This document shows, one piece after another, positions 43,572 through 52,349 of a stretch of DNA of 64,000 bases. The notes below the pieces were generated by a model that was not told the DNA's origin, did no database searches, and saw only the letters and a list, made by a program, of their open reading frames with translations. This stretch comes from Caldisphaera lagunensis DSM 15908 (GTDB taxonomy: Archaea; Thermoproteota; Thermoprotei_A; Sulfolobales; Acidilobaceae), in contig NC_019791.1 of the NCBI RefSeq assembly GCF_000317795.1, forward strand, positions 806,001-870,000, read 5' to 3'. The translations under genes and the position numbers were made by a program. Numbering within the stretch: position 1 is the first letter of the stretch; the number at the start of each line of letters is the position of its first letter.

Positions 43572-44651
43572 TTGATCTCAAATAAAATAATTGGAAAAGT
43601 TAATAGAAAATTGTTTGAAGATACAATATATCCTAACTTAGGGGTAAAAAGTTCCGATGTAAAGGTTGGTCCGCAATTTGGAGTTGATTTCGGAGTATTA
43701 AGGGTTGGAGATAAAGATTTGATAATTGAGGTAGATCCAGTTTATATAGTTCCGGAATATGGTTGGAAGAAAAGTTCATGGTTCGCAGTTCATATATTAG
43801 CAAGTGATGTAGCTGTTTCAGGCATACCTCCAAAATATTTGTTTATTGATCTAAACCTACCTATGAAGATGACAGATGATGAATTTAAGGAAATGTGGCT
43901 AAACATTCATAATGAATGTTTAAAATTAGGGATTTCAATAGTTGCAGGACATACAGGAAGGTATGAAGGAATTGATTATCCAATGATAGGTGGTGCCACT
44001 TTAATAGGGATAACAGATAAAGATAATTATGTTTCCCCTGCTATGGCAGAACCTGGAGACTTAATTTTAATGACAAAAGGGCCAGCAATAGAGACTGCAG
44101 GAATTTTAGCTTCTTTATTTCCTCAAGTATTAGAAAAGGACTATGGGAAGGAATTTGCATTAAATGCCCAAAACATATTTTGGCTTCAATCAGTTGTTGA
44201 CGATGCTTTAACATTATCTAAGCTTGGATTAAGGAAGGGGGTAAAGGCTATGCATGATGCAACAGAATATGGAGTTTGGGGAGCATTAAATGATATTGCA
44301 GAGGCAAGCAATATAAGAATTGATGTTTATAAGGATAAATTATTTATAAGAGAGGATGTTTCAAAGGTTTTAGATTCATTTTCTAGATTTACTAATCTAA
44401 AAATCGATCCATACGCATCAATAAGTGAAGGCACATTAATTGCTGCTATTAGCAAAGATATGAAAGATGAGGCAATCAATTTATTAAAAGAAAGAGGTAT
44501 TGAAGCACAAATAATAGGTGAAGCAAAAGAAGGGAGGGGGGTATATTTAATTGATGGTAATGAAAAAGAAATAAAACAGCCAGAAAAAGATGATTTTTGG
44601 CCAATATTCTATAAGACGTTAGAATTAGTTAAGGGTGGAAAATATGAATAA
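43572..44651 (+). CDS. PurM/HypE-like (AIR synthase-related) ATP-dependent enzyme
   Basis: About 360 residues of the PurM superfamily (PurM, ThiL, HypE, SelD). Visible are VGPQFGVDFGVLRVG near residue 33, the SDVAVSGIPPKYLFIDLNLP block near residue 78, VAGHTGRYEGIDYPMIGGATLIG near residue 118 and HDATEYGVWGALNDIAEAS near residue 230. The closest plan is the crenarchaeal HypE-like group. No hydrogenase genes are present in the window. It overlaps thiD-thiN by 8 nt, so a thiamine-related role is possible. TTG 43572 is chosen because GGGTG lies 6 nt upstream and TATA at about 43503-43512 would start the transcript after TTG 43527. Confidence 0.78.
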   Translation: MISNKIIGKVNRKLFEDTIYPNLGVKSSDVKVGPQFGVDFGVLRVGDKDLIIEVDPVYIVPEYGWKKSSWFAVHILASDVAVSGIPPKYLFIDLNLPMKMTDDEFKEMWLNIHNECLKLGISIVAGHTGRYEGIDYPMIGGATLIGITDKDNYVSPAMAEPGDLILMTKGPAIETAGILASLFPQVLEKDYGKEFALNAQNIFWLQSVVDDALTLSKLGLRKGVKAMHDATEYGVWGALNDIAEASNIRIDVYKDKLFIREDVSKVLDSFSRFTNLKIDPYASISEGTLIAAISKDMKDEAINLLKERGIEAQIIGEAKEGRGVYLIDGNEKEIKQPEKDDFWPIFYKTLELVKGGKYE

Positions 44652-46026
44652 GTACAAACAAATTCCAGTTGCTTTAACTATAGCAGGAAGTGATAGTGGT
44701 GGAGGAGCTGGAATAGCAGCAGATCTTAAAACATTCGCTTCTTTAGGTGTTCATGGTACTGTTGCTATAACAAGTGTTACAGCACAAAATACATATGAAG
44801 TTACTGGAATTTACGATGTAACTCCAGATATGGTTAGAAAACAGATAGAAGCTGTGTATAATGATTTTGGAATAGATGCAGCAAAAACAGGAATGTTAAG
44901 CAATGCTCTAATAGTTGAAGAAGTTGCAAACACTCTAAAATCATATGATTTTCCTTTGGTAATAGATCCTGTTATGGTTTCAAAGAGTTGTGCTCCTTTG
45001 CTTAGGGAAGATGCAGTAAATATATTAATAAAAAAATTAATACCAAGAGCTACAGTAATTACCCCTAATATACCAGAAGCAGAAAAAATCACTAATATGA
45101 AAATACTTAATTTAGATGATGCAAGAAAGGCTGCAAAAATAATTGTAGAAGAATTCGGAGCAAAGGCTGCAATAGTAAAAGGAGGTCATATGAAGGGGGA
45201 GGAATCAATAGATGTTTTGTATTATAATGGAGAATTTAGAGAATTTGTAGGAAAGAGAATAAATACAAAGAGTGATCATGGAACAGGTTGCTCGTTTTCT
45301 GCATCAATAACAGCTAATTTGGCTAAAGGTTATGGAATAGTTGAATCAATAAAGATTGCTAAAGAATTAATAAGCAACGCTATATTTTATGGATTACCAT
45401 TAGGTAAAGGCCATGGTCCAGTAAATCCAATATCATATATGGAAATACCTTATCATAAATATATGGTATATATTGAAATGAAAAACGCATTGAAATTATT
45501 GGATGAAAAACAAGAGCTCATTGCAAAACTAATTCCAGAAATATCAACAAATTTAGCTATGGCTTTACCAAGGTTTTATGCTAGAAGTATAGATGACGTT
45601 ATTGCAGTTCCTGGAAGAATCAGAAAATTTAAAGATAAATTAATATTTGCAAAAGAACCTGAATTTGGGGCTAGTGATCATGTTGCCAGGGCTTTACTAA
45701 AGTTTATGGATTATTTCCCAGAATATAGATCTGCAGCAAATATTGCTTATAATGATGATATTAAAAGAATAATTGAAAAATTAAACTTTTCATATTCATA
45801 TTATGATAGAAAATATGAACCGAAAGATGTGAAAGAGAAGGAAGGAGGATCAATGCAATGGGGAATAGAATTTGCTATTAAAAACATGAGTATTAAAAAC
45901 ATGAGTAATCCATTAGATATAATAATAGATTATGGTGATTTTGGAAAGGAACCTGGAGCAATTATATTTGGAAAAACTGCAAATGAAGTTGTTGGAAAAA
46001 TGATAAAGATTGCCGAATTATTATGA
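44644..46026 (+). CDS. thiDN: Bifunctional HMP(-P) kinase / thiamine-phosphate synthase (ThiD-ThiN)
   Basis: 460 residues. Residues 1-265 are ThiD: ALTIAGSDSGGGAGIAADLKTFASLGVHG at the start, VIDPVMVSKSC near residue 100 and the anion hole DHGTGCSFSASITANLA near residue 215. Residues about 280-460 are ThiN: ISTNLAMALPRFYARSIDDVIAVPGRI and FGASDHVARALLKFMD. Together they phosphorylate hydroxymethylpyrimidine and couple it with the thiazole phosphate to give thiamine phosphate. ThiL (53715) would finish the cofactor. GGGTGG lies 5 nt before ATG 44644. GTG 44635 is less likely. Confidence 0.95.
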   Translation: MNKYKQIPVALTIAGSDSGGGAGIAADLKTFASLGVHGTVAITSVTAQNTYEVTGIYDVTPDMVRKQIEAVYNDFGIDAAKTGMLSNALIVEEVANTLKSYDFPLVIDPVMVSKSCAPLLREDAVNILIKKLIPRATVITPNIPEAEKITNMKILNLDDARKAAKIIVEEFGAKAAIVKGGHMKGEESIDVLYYNGEFREFVGKRINTKSDHGTGCSFSASITANLAKGYGIVESIKIAKELISNAIFYGLPLGKGHGPVNPISYMEIPYHKYMVYIEMKNALKLLDEKQELIAKLIPEISTNLAMALPRFYARSIDDVIAVPGRIRKFKDKLIFAKEPEFGASDHVARALLKFMDYFPEYRSAANIAYNDDIKRIIEKLNFSYSYYDRKYEPKDVKEKEGGSMQWGIEFAIKNMSIKNMSNPLDIIIDYGDFGKEPGAIIFGKTANEVVGKMIKIAELL

Positions 46027-46743
46027 CTACTTTTTCTTCTTTCCAGTTCTTCTTGCAGCTATATGGCCAACTTTTCTACCAGGTGGGGTATTTCTAGCAA
46101 CTGTTGTGGGTCTGCCTTCATGTTGATGCGAACCACCACCAAATGGATGAGATGCAACATTCATTGCAACCCCTCTTACTGTTGGGAATTTAGTTGCCTT
46201 TGCCTTTGATTTATAATAAGAAGCGCTAGCCTTTAACAATGGTTTTTCGATTCTCCCTGCACCAGCAGGAATGCCTATGGTTGCTCTGCAATTTCCATCT
46301 AATTCCTTTTCAACTTTACTTGGAAGTCTTATTCTAACTTTATCCCCACTTTTTCCTAAAACCAACGCATAGCTTCCAGCTTGTCTTGCTAATTTTCCTC
46401 CATCTCCTGGCCTTAGTTCAACATTAAAAACATATGTTCCTTCAGGTATTTTGTTTAATGGTAATATGTTTCCAAAATTGGGTTCAGCATTTTCTCCTAT
46501 CTGGATTTCTTGACCAACATATGCTCCTTCTGCCGCAGGAACAAAGAATTCCTTTCCAGATTCAGTTATAACATAAGCTAATGGCACATATCTACCTGGA
46601 TCATGGACTAAATCCTTTATTATACCCTTCTCTGTTTTACCATCATTGGGCAAGTATTTTCCAGGGCTAACATGTATAAATCCTGGATTTCTGAACTGCG
46701 AACCTCCTCTGCCAGCCCTTTGCTGCCTTAAACTTTTTCCCAT
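46027..46743 (-). CDS. rpl2: 50S ribosomal protein L2
   Basis: About 238 residues, archaeal L2 size: GKSLRQQRAGRGGSQFRNPG at the start, the IPEGTYVFNVELRPGDGGKLARQAGSYA block in the middle, and the peptidyl-transferase loop GVAMNVASHPFGGGSHQHEGRP with a Lys-rich tail. It is part of the large-subunit core near the catalytic centre. AGGTG lies just before ATG 46743. Unusually, it is not inside a large ribosomal operon here. It is the last gene after cedA1-cedA-cedB, with only 16 nt between. Confidence 0.97.
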   Translation of the reverse strand: MGKSLRQQRAGRGGSQFRNPGFIHVSPGKYLPNDGKTEKGIIKDLVHDPGRYVPLAYVITESGKEFFVPAAEGAYVGQEIQIGENAEPNFGNILPLNKIPEGTYVFNVELRPGDGGKLARQAGSYALVLGKSGDKVRIRLPSKVEKELDGNCRATIGIPAGAGRIEKPLLKASASYYKSKAKATKFPTVRGVAMNVASHPFGGGSHQHEGRPTTVARNTPPGRKVGHIAARRTGKKKK

Positions 46744-46759
46744 TTTTCGCACCTATTTT

Positions 46760-48253
46760 TTAGCTATTTTCTCCTTTTTTAAGCAATTTGTTAAAGTCTA
46801 TAACCTTTACGGTTTTTTCACGATTATTCTCTATTTTAAGAATCATGTGACCAACAGGTAGTTCTTTTAATATGTCAGCATTTTCAATTCCAATTTGCTG
46901 TGATATATCAACGTAATAGTTCGTAAAACCTCCAAATATAACTTTAACTCCCGTATTATCTATTATATTCTTGCCTACATCGCTTGGTATTTGAGTTGCG
47001 TAAATCGTATAAAGTCCCTTACTTCTACCCTCCCTCATAGCAAATTCTAAATGAAAGTATGAATTGTTAACAATTCTCCACGTTTCATCAATAATCAATA
47101 CCAATGGTGTGGAAAAACCTTCTTCACTTGCCTGTAAGGCAAGAGATGATATTAACAAGGAGGCATATACATTCCTTGTTTCGTTAGGCATCTTAGATAA
47201 ATTGTATACCATTAATCCCTTCTTTTCCATATGGCCTTCACATAAATTAATTTTACCCCCTTCACCAGTTTTCATAGAGCTTTCAATTAATTTATTTGCT
47301 AAGCCATTCATCCTAGGAATTTTAACGCAATCATTTATGCCCGGTTCTATATAAAAATCAGCGTTTTTTCTTAATAGAGAGGATAGATCTCCTTTAGGAT
47401 CTATGACAATTATAGATTGAGGATTTTTCGTAATGGATGAAATTAGTGAAAGTTGCATAGCAATTCCTGCTAATAAAACTGTTTTTCCTCTTCCAGTTGG
47501 ACCAAAGATACCTATATGATGTTTAAAATGGTCAGGCCATGATAATAAAACTGTTTTTCCATGTTCATCATATTCTTCTCCAATAACAATCCCTTCGTAT
47601 TCCCCTATATCATCAGCAGAAGTTATAGCAAAAGATGTGGATTCATCAATAGTATCCATTGGATTAGTAATAGATAAAATCTCTTCTATATTTGAAATCC
47701 TCCTTGTTTTTATTTGGGCCTCAGCTTCAACTAGACTCCTAAAAGATTCTGCATATAATTCTGAATCCCTGTCATCTTTATCAATCCAAACTATAAATCC
47801 AAAACTACCTATGTATGGCACTCCTATTCTTGCAACTTCTTTATATAAATCCTCCAAAAATCTTAATCTCTCCCTATATTTTGTTTGATTTGTTGTAGAA
47901 AAACTTAAGTCAGCCTTTTTCATTTCTTCATCAATAAGTTTTAATAATGAGCTTTTATTAACGTTATACATATTTGAAATAAATGAGACGCTTAGCCTTG
48001 ATGATCTGGCAATTCTTATTAATCTCTTAGGTAAATCTTCACCTCCTCTGGGAAGGTTATCTGATATATATGCAATACCAGCATACTTTTTCCCATTGAT
48101 TTCATATTCAATAACCTCGCCCTTCTTTTTTGGTTTTATTTTTAAAGGTAATGCAAGATCAGTTCCAGATCTCATATTTTTTAATATTAAAAATATTGAA
48201 ACAAATGCTATAATACCTATTATAAAATCAAAAATTTGAAAGGGGGTAAGCAT
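46760..48253 (-). CDS. cedB: CedB-like HerA/VirB4-type ATPase
   Basis: 497 residues. An N-terminal membrane helix (about 7-27) is followed by a soluble region and a HerA/VirB4 ATPase core: HHIGIFGPTGRGKTVLLAG with the Walker A (near residue 240), IIVIDPKGDLSSLL, Walker B LVLIIDETWRIV near residue 390 and DNTGVKVIFGG near residue 440. Helix plus HerA core matches CedB of the crenarchaeal DNA-import system, which drives uptake of chromosomal DNA from partner cells. It starts in a TAATG overlap with cedA. The assignment rests on fold and neighbours. Confidence 0.8.
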   Translation of the reverse strand: MLTPFQIFDFIIGIIAFVSIFLILKNMRSGTDLALPLKIKPKKKGEVIEYEINGKKYAGIAYISDNLPRGGEDLPKRLIRIARSSRLSVSFISNMYNVNKSSLLKLIDEEMKKADLSFSTTNQTKYRERLRFLEDLYKEVARIGVPYIGSFGFIVWIDKDDRDSELYAESFRSLVEAEAQIKTRRISNIEEILSITNPMDTIDESTSFAITSADDIGEYEGIVIGEEYDEHGKTVLLSWPDHFKHHIGIFGPTGRGKTVLLAGIAMQLSLISSITKNPQSIIVIDPKGDLSSLLRKNADFYIEPGINDCVKIPRMNGLANKLIESSMKTGEGGKINLCEGHMEKKGLMVYNLSKMPNETRNVYASLLISSLALQASEEGFSTPLVLIIDETWRIVNNSYFHLEFAMREGRSKGLYTIYATQIPSDVGKNIIDNTGVKVIFGGFTNYYVDISQQIGIENADILKELPVGHMILKIENNREKTVKVIDFNKLLKKGENS

Positions 48254-49623
48254 TATATCACTCTTGGTATAATACCTCTCCTGCCTCCTAGCAACCTTGC
48301 TAAACCATACGTTATTGATATAAGCAAGGAAAAGTACATCAAAGGAACGGTAATATAATAAAGAAGCAAATATTCTAAAATTGATGGGGTTAATATATTT
48401 TCTAGTCCTAAATAATTATTTGCATAATCTATATATTTAACGTTTATTTGAGAAACATTGCAATTATTTATGGTAAATATTAAATAAGAATTGCTTTGAT
48501 TGTTTGGCACAAATTTATAATAATATCCCTTCAAATTATAAAAATTCCATTCTCCAAAATATTCTACGAAATTTATATGGGTTAAGTTTGAAACACAACC
48601 ATTTAATGCTCTTATTTCTACATATCCCCCATTACCATAAATGTATACCTTATTACCTAAAATATATGAGCTATAATTCCCATTAACCTCAAATGCTAAT
48701 GTATAGTTTTCATTTTCATATAAAATGTTGTTTGTATATAAATTAAAACCCTGATTGTTAAAAGTTAAATTATATGGATAAAATGGGTATGGATATAGTT
48801 TAAACGCTACTCCATCTATTACAGAGAAAATATAAGATGGAACTTCGCTGGGTAATGGTATCTCATCTCCATAATATGGGCTAACTATTTCACCATTATT
48901 ATCTGTTTTATATAATGCTATCTGTTGATATGAATTGTTATATGTATAAACATAAATTAATGAATTTTTAATAGCATTACCTCTATATGTTGCTTTAGCA
49001 TTAACAAACGTTAATCCTAAACTCATTGCTTGTCCATTTAAATTTACACCGGCTGATTCTGCAATATTTGTTGTAAAAACGGGTAAAAGCTGTAATCCAA
49101 TGCTAAAAACTAATATAAATGATATGAACCAAGCTCCAGCATCTCTTGCAATTCTAAAAGGTATTGAATATAAAACGATTCCAAACATTAGTAAGGTTTG
49201 GCCTAAAGAATTTACTATAAAATATATCCCCCAAAGACCCGCTAAGAAAATTATTTCTGCAGTTAAAGCGTCATTAATTGGTGAAACTAATGATCTTATC
49301 TGGGAGGCCAAAGGAATTTTGCTTGATACTGCAAGTATTTCCAATAAGAAGGCTTTTATTGTTATACTCAAAGAGATCGCATTTGAATACCATAAGTTAA
49401 AGTATCCCCATGATCCTCCTAATGAATTTGCTAAGTTATTTATATAGTTATAAATAAAATATATTGATATTATAATTATAAACGATAAAATTGAATCTTT
49501 TATAAGTGAAGAACCCCATTTTTTAAGGCCTTTAATAGGTATTGGTAAAGCTATTATTAAGACACCTATATAAAAAGTTAGAAGAGATAAATTTATTGCT
49601 AATAAATAATAAAAATAATCCAT
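48253..49623 (-). CDS. cedA: CedA-like DNA-import channel protein with pilin-like N-terminus
   Basis: About 456 residues. Numbering is from the upstream TTG at 49632. Helices lie at about 8-30, 48-66, 85-105, 125-155 and 165-187 and one near the C-terminus (about 425-447), with a long polar, beta-like, Tyr/Asn-rich segment (about 190-415) that is probably outside the cell. This segment makes it longer than the small CedA of Sulfolobus. Residues about 29-48 (PIPIKGLKKWGSSLIKDSI) are nearly the same as the loop of the neighbouring small two-helix protein. CedA is the VirB6-like membrane channel of the Ced system. Start ATG 49623: AGGTTGAT lies 5 nt upstream. Confidence 0.72.
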   Translation of the reverse strand: MDYFYYLLAINLSLLTFYIGVLIIALPIPIKGLKKWGSSLIKDSILSFIIIISIYFIYNYINNLANSLGGSWGYFNLWYSNAISLSITIKAFLLEILAVSSKIPLASQIRSLVSPINDALTAEIIFLAGLWGIYFIVNSLGQTLLMFGIVLYSIPFRIARDAGAWFISFILVFSIGLQLLPVFTTNIAESAGVNLNGQAMSLGLTFVNAKATYRGNAIKNSLIYVYTYNNSYQQIALYKTDNNGEIVSPYYGDEIPLPSEVPSYIFSVIDGVAFKLYPYPFYPYNLTFNNQGFNLYTNNILYENENYTLAFEVNGNYSSYILGNKVYIYGNGGYVEIRALNGCVSNLTHINFVEYFGEWNFYNLKGYYYKFVPNNQSNSYLIFTINNCNVSQINVKYIDYANNYLGLENILTPSILEYLLLYYITVPLMYFSLLISITYGLARLLGGRRGIIPRVI

Positions 49624-49628
49624 TTTTA

Positions 49629-49868
49629 TCAACCTGTTATTAAATTAACGACGTAAACAATGAAACTAAACAAAGAAGATCCAATTGCAAGCCAAAAAGC
49701 TGCCCATATAGAATCCTCTATTAAACTTGAACCTAATCTCTTTAATTTGTTTATTGGTATTGGAGACCCCCTAATGGTCCATCCAACACTCCATGTTAAT
49801 AAGAAAAGTGCCCAAGCTAATGCGGTAATTCTTTCCGTAATTTGTTGGACAAATGTGATAATATCCAT
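49629..49868 (-). CDS. cedA1: CedA1-like two-helix pilin
   Basis: 79 residues: two membrane helices (about 14-32 and 52-72) joined by a short basic loop with SPIPINKLKRLGSSLIEDSI. This is the shape of CedA1, a VirB2-like subunit that forms the import pilus. GGTGAT lies 3 nt before ATG 49868, and an ATG at 49892 is less likely. It is the first gene of the cedA1-cedA-cedB unit. The stop is 5 nt before the CedA start. No separate CedA2 gene was seen next to it. Confidence 0.7.
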   Translation of the reverse strand: MDIITFVQQITERITALAWALFLLTWSVGWTIRGSPIPINKLKRLGSSLIEDSIWAAFWLAIGSSLFSFIVYVVNLITG

Positions 49869-49971
49869 AGTATCACCATTGACTATAAGCATATAAAAAA
49901 CTCTCCCTGAATCAAAACTAAAAGATAAAATTTAATAAGATTTAAAAAATTAAATTATTGTGGTGAACAGT

Positions 49972-50850
49972 TTGGTTTATGAAAGAGATTTTATAGGTTA
50001 TGGAGAAAATCATTTAGATTTTAAATGGCCAGGTAATAAGAGGTTAGCAGTAAACCTTGTTTTCAATTATGAATGCGGATCTGAGCATTCATATAATGTA
50101 GATGGCATAGTAGAATCAGTTGGAGAGTTTCCTCCAATAGATATAAAAGAGAGAGATGTTGGGTTGGAAAGCGTTTATGAATATGGAACCAGGGTTGCTA
50201 TTTGGAGGATTTTGAAAGTATTAAATGATTATAATGTTAAGGCTTCCTTCTTTGCGGTTGCTCACACATTGGAATTAAATCCTATAGCTGCAAAGGCAAT
50301 TGTTAATCAAGGTCATGAAATAGTAGATCATGGATTAAGATGGTTCGAAAATTATAGGCTAAGTTATGATGAAGAAAAAAGACAAATAGAGAAATCTGTA
50401 GAAATAATAGAAAAAATTACCGGATATAAACCAAAAGGATTTTACGCAAGGGAACCTAGCGTGAATACGATAGATATTGTTAAAGATCTTGGTTTTATGT
50501 ATGATTCTGATGCATATAATGATGATTTGCCATATTATTATAAAGGGTTTCTAATAATACCCTATACTCCTGATGTTAACGATTTTCACTTCTTATATCC
50601 AATGAATAGGTTTAGTACAGCTGAAGAATTTTTCTCATATGCAAAAGACGCATTTGATCAACTTTATGAAGAATCTAAATATGAGCCTAAAATGATGAGC
50701 ATTGGTATGCATGTTAGGATAATAGGCAGACCTGGTAGGATTAAAGCTTTAAAAGATTTCTTAAATTATATAAAATCCTTTGATGTTTGGATAGCTAAAA
50801 GGGAAGAAATTGCTGAATTTTGGCTAAATAATTTTAAATTAAATAAATAA
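49972..50850 (+). CDS. Polysaccharide deacetylase (CE4/PuuE-like)
   Basis: About 292 residues. A NodB-type barrel: AVNLVFNYECGSEHS near residue 28 (Glu where many CE4 have Asp), ASFFAVAHTLELNP near residue 90 and the metal-binding H-x3-H-type HEIVDHGLRW near residue 110, then GFYAREPSVNTIDIVKDLGFMYDSD and late SIGMHVRIIGRP. This matches the PuuE/allantoinase-like deacetylases that act on cyclic amides as well as those acting on sugars, so the substrate is open. TTG 49972 lies 5 nt after GGTGA. It is divergent from the ced genes. Confidence 0.82.
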   Translation: MVYERDFIGYGENHLDFKWPGNKRLAVNLVFNYECGSEHSYNVDGIVESVGEFPPIDIKERDVGLESVYEYGTRVAIWRILKVLNDYNVKASFFAVAHTLELNPIAAKAIVNQGHEIVDHGLRWFENYRLSYDEEKRQIEKSVEIIEKITGYKPKGFYAREPSVNTIDIVKDLGFMYDSDAYNDDLPYYYKGFLIIPYTPDVNDFHFLYPMNRFSTAEEFFSYAKDAFDQLYEESKYEPKMMSIGMHVRIIGRPGRIKALKDFLNYIKSFDVWIAKREEIAEFWLNNFKLNK

Positions 50851-51206
50851 AAATTGAAAAGAGAAACTTTTTATTTTTAGATAATATCATGCGATAAATT
50901 TAATTAAAATTATTTGTAGAGCTTTATTTGCATAAATTATGCTAACAATTCCTTCTGTTATCCTTGCTATGGTAGATCAAAGTTAAAAAGTAAAGGTAAA
51001 AGAGTAAGATCATTGTATAATTTAGCATAGTTTTTAAGTTTTTGTTATCCATTTTTTTACAGGAATTTGAAGTTTCTCTATTTCAATCTGAAAAGATTTA
51101 GAAATTTCATTATAATTTTAACAAAAATAAAAGCTAAGAAGGGATAGTATTAAAGGTATAAACAAGTAATCCATTAATAAATATTGATTAAAAATGCCTT
51201 TATTAA
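50851..51206. other. AT-rich stretch with a possible broken small gene
   Basis: 356 bases with no intact gene of note. On the minus strand, 51034-51174 is a 47-codon frame that starts with ATG and a hydrophobic stretch (DYLFIPLILSLLSFYFC), hits one TAA, and continues in the same frame as a charged tail (FQIEIEKLQIPVKKW). It may be the remnant of a small membrane protein. The rest is AT-rich spacer. Confidence 0.3.
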
Positions 51207-52124
51207 TTAGGCAGGTAAATATATTGGATTACTAAGAGTCGAAACTCTCTTTTCTTTTTCTAGAATATTTCTTATAAACTTAGGTACATTAAACATATGG
51301 GCATGTGATTCGTTATCATAGTATCTATTTTTACCTTCAGCCATTTTATTGATCATGTTATCTACATCTAAGTTTTTAACATTTTCAACATTAATGTCAT
51401 TTGATGCTATTACAAAACCCCAAATTCCTTCAAAACTCCTTATGTAAGAATAATAAGAAGTGGCATATTTAAACACACTCTTAATTGTATTAAATATTAC
51501 TGCATGTACTGTTGGTGTTAAAACTGGACTGGTTGATTGGGTAACAAAAATTCCATTCTTTTCCAACTTATTTACTATTTTGTTATAAAATTCTCTTGTG
51601 TAAAGTCTAACTGCCGGCCCTGCTTCTTCTGGGTCAACTAAATCTGAGATTATTACATCAAATTTTTCATCAGTATTATCTATATAATGTTCTGCATCGT
51701 CTATAATGACCTTCACTTTGCTATTATAAAATGAATATTGATGCCATTCAGGCAAATACTTTTTACAAACCTCAACCACTTGATCATCTATATCTACCAT
51801 AATTACTTTTTCAACTGACTTAAATCTCAATGCCTCTCTTGCTGTTGCCCCTTCTCCACCACCTAAAATTAATACCTTTTTTGGATTACCATTTAATATC
51901 ATTGCTGGATGGACTAATGATTCGTGATAGACAAATTCATCATACAAGGAAGATTGAATTTTTCCGTCTATAACTAAGGCCTTACCTAAATCAACATAAT
52001 CTACTATTATCCATTTCTGAAATTTTGACTGACCAAATGCATAAACTTTGTTAACAGCATGCATATGAGCAGTTCCTGGGGTACTCCATTCAATAATCCA
52101 ATGCCATGGATAATTTGTTGACAT
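51207..52124 (-). CDS. speE: Spermidine synthase (polyamine aminopropyltransferase)
   Basis: About 305 residues. The AdoMet-like fold shows KKVLILGGGEGATAREALRF near residue 85 (dcAdoMet-binding), VIMVDIDDQVVEVCKKYLP near residue 110, DDAEHYIDNTDEKFDVIISDLVDPEEAGPAVRLYTREFYN near residue 150 (catalytic DD and D-x-x-DP) and FVTQSTSPV. An N-terminal beta-part has WIIEWSTPGTAHMHAVNKVYAFGQS. It transfers aminopropyl groups to make spermidine or related polyamines, which stabilise nucleic acids in thermophiles. ATG 52124 and GTG 52133 are both possible starts. Confidence 0.93.
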   Translation of the reverse strand: MSTNYPWHWIIEWSTPGTAHMHAVNKVYAFGQSKFQKWIIVDYVDLGKALVIDGKIQSSLYDEFVYHESLVHPAMILNGNPKKVLILGGGEGATAREALRFKSVEKVIMVDIDDQVVEVCKKYLPEWHQYSFYNSKVKVIIDDAEHYIDNTDEKFDVIISDLVDPEEAGPAVRLYTREFYNKIVNKLEKNGIFVTQSTSPVLTPTVHAVIFNTIKSVFKYATSYYSYIRSFEGIWGFVIASNDINVENVKNLDVDNMINKMAEGKNRYYDNESHAHMFNVPKFIRNILEKEKRVSTLSNPIYLPA

Positions 52125-52133
52125 ACCTCTCAC

Positions 52134-52349
52134 TCAATTAAGATAACTAGGTTTAGAAATAAAAGTTTTCTGAGATTCAATTAAAGTAAGTAGAAAGCCT
52201 TGCTGGTCGGGATTAATGCCCACTTATGCCTTCAATTATGGAAACAAATGTATAGACACATTAAGATATATGGTAGTAGAGGAGCAATTTGAAACAGAAT
52301 TGAGCTAACCGGAAGGTTAGTCGTATCGATGGGGGGATCCCTTGGAGGG
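52134..52349. other. Structured, less AT-rich spacer between S8e and speE; possible ncRNA
   Basis: 216 bases with several hairpins: GCTAACC-GGAA-GGTTAGT (52304-52321), CAATT...AATTG just before it, GGG...CCC near 52210 and GGGATCCC near 52334. The right part is more GC-rich than the spacer average. It might be a structured RNA on either strand. Plus-strand frames with coding character (GINAHLCLQLWKQMYRHIKIY) are broken by stops, so a decayed gene is an alternative. No family recognised. Confidence 0.35.

Noticed and set aside
43572-44651. Hydrogenase maturation factor HypE
   Set aside because: No hydrogenase or other hyp genes are visible, and the gene overlaps thiDN; only the superfamily can be stated.
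46760-48253. HerA of the HerA-NurA DNA repair pair
   Set aside because: It has an N-terminal membrane helix and no NurA or Mre11/Rad50 neighbours, and it is coupled to two membrane proteins; CedB fits better.
52134-52349. RNase P or SRP RNA
   Set aside because: The conserved core motifs of these RNAs are not recognisable; only loose resemblance such as ACAGAA.
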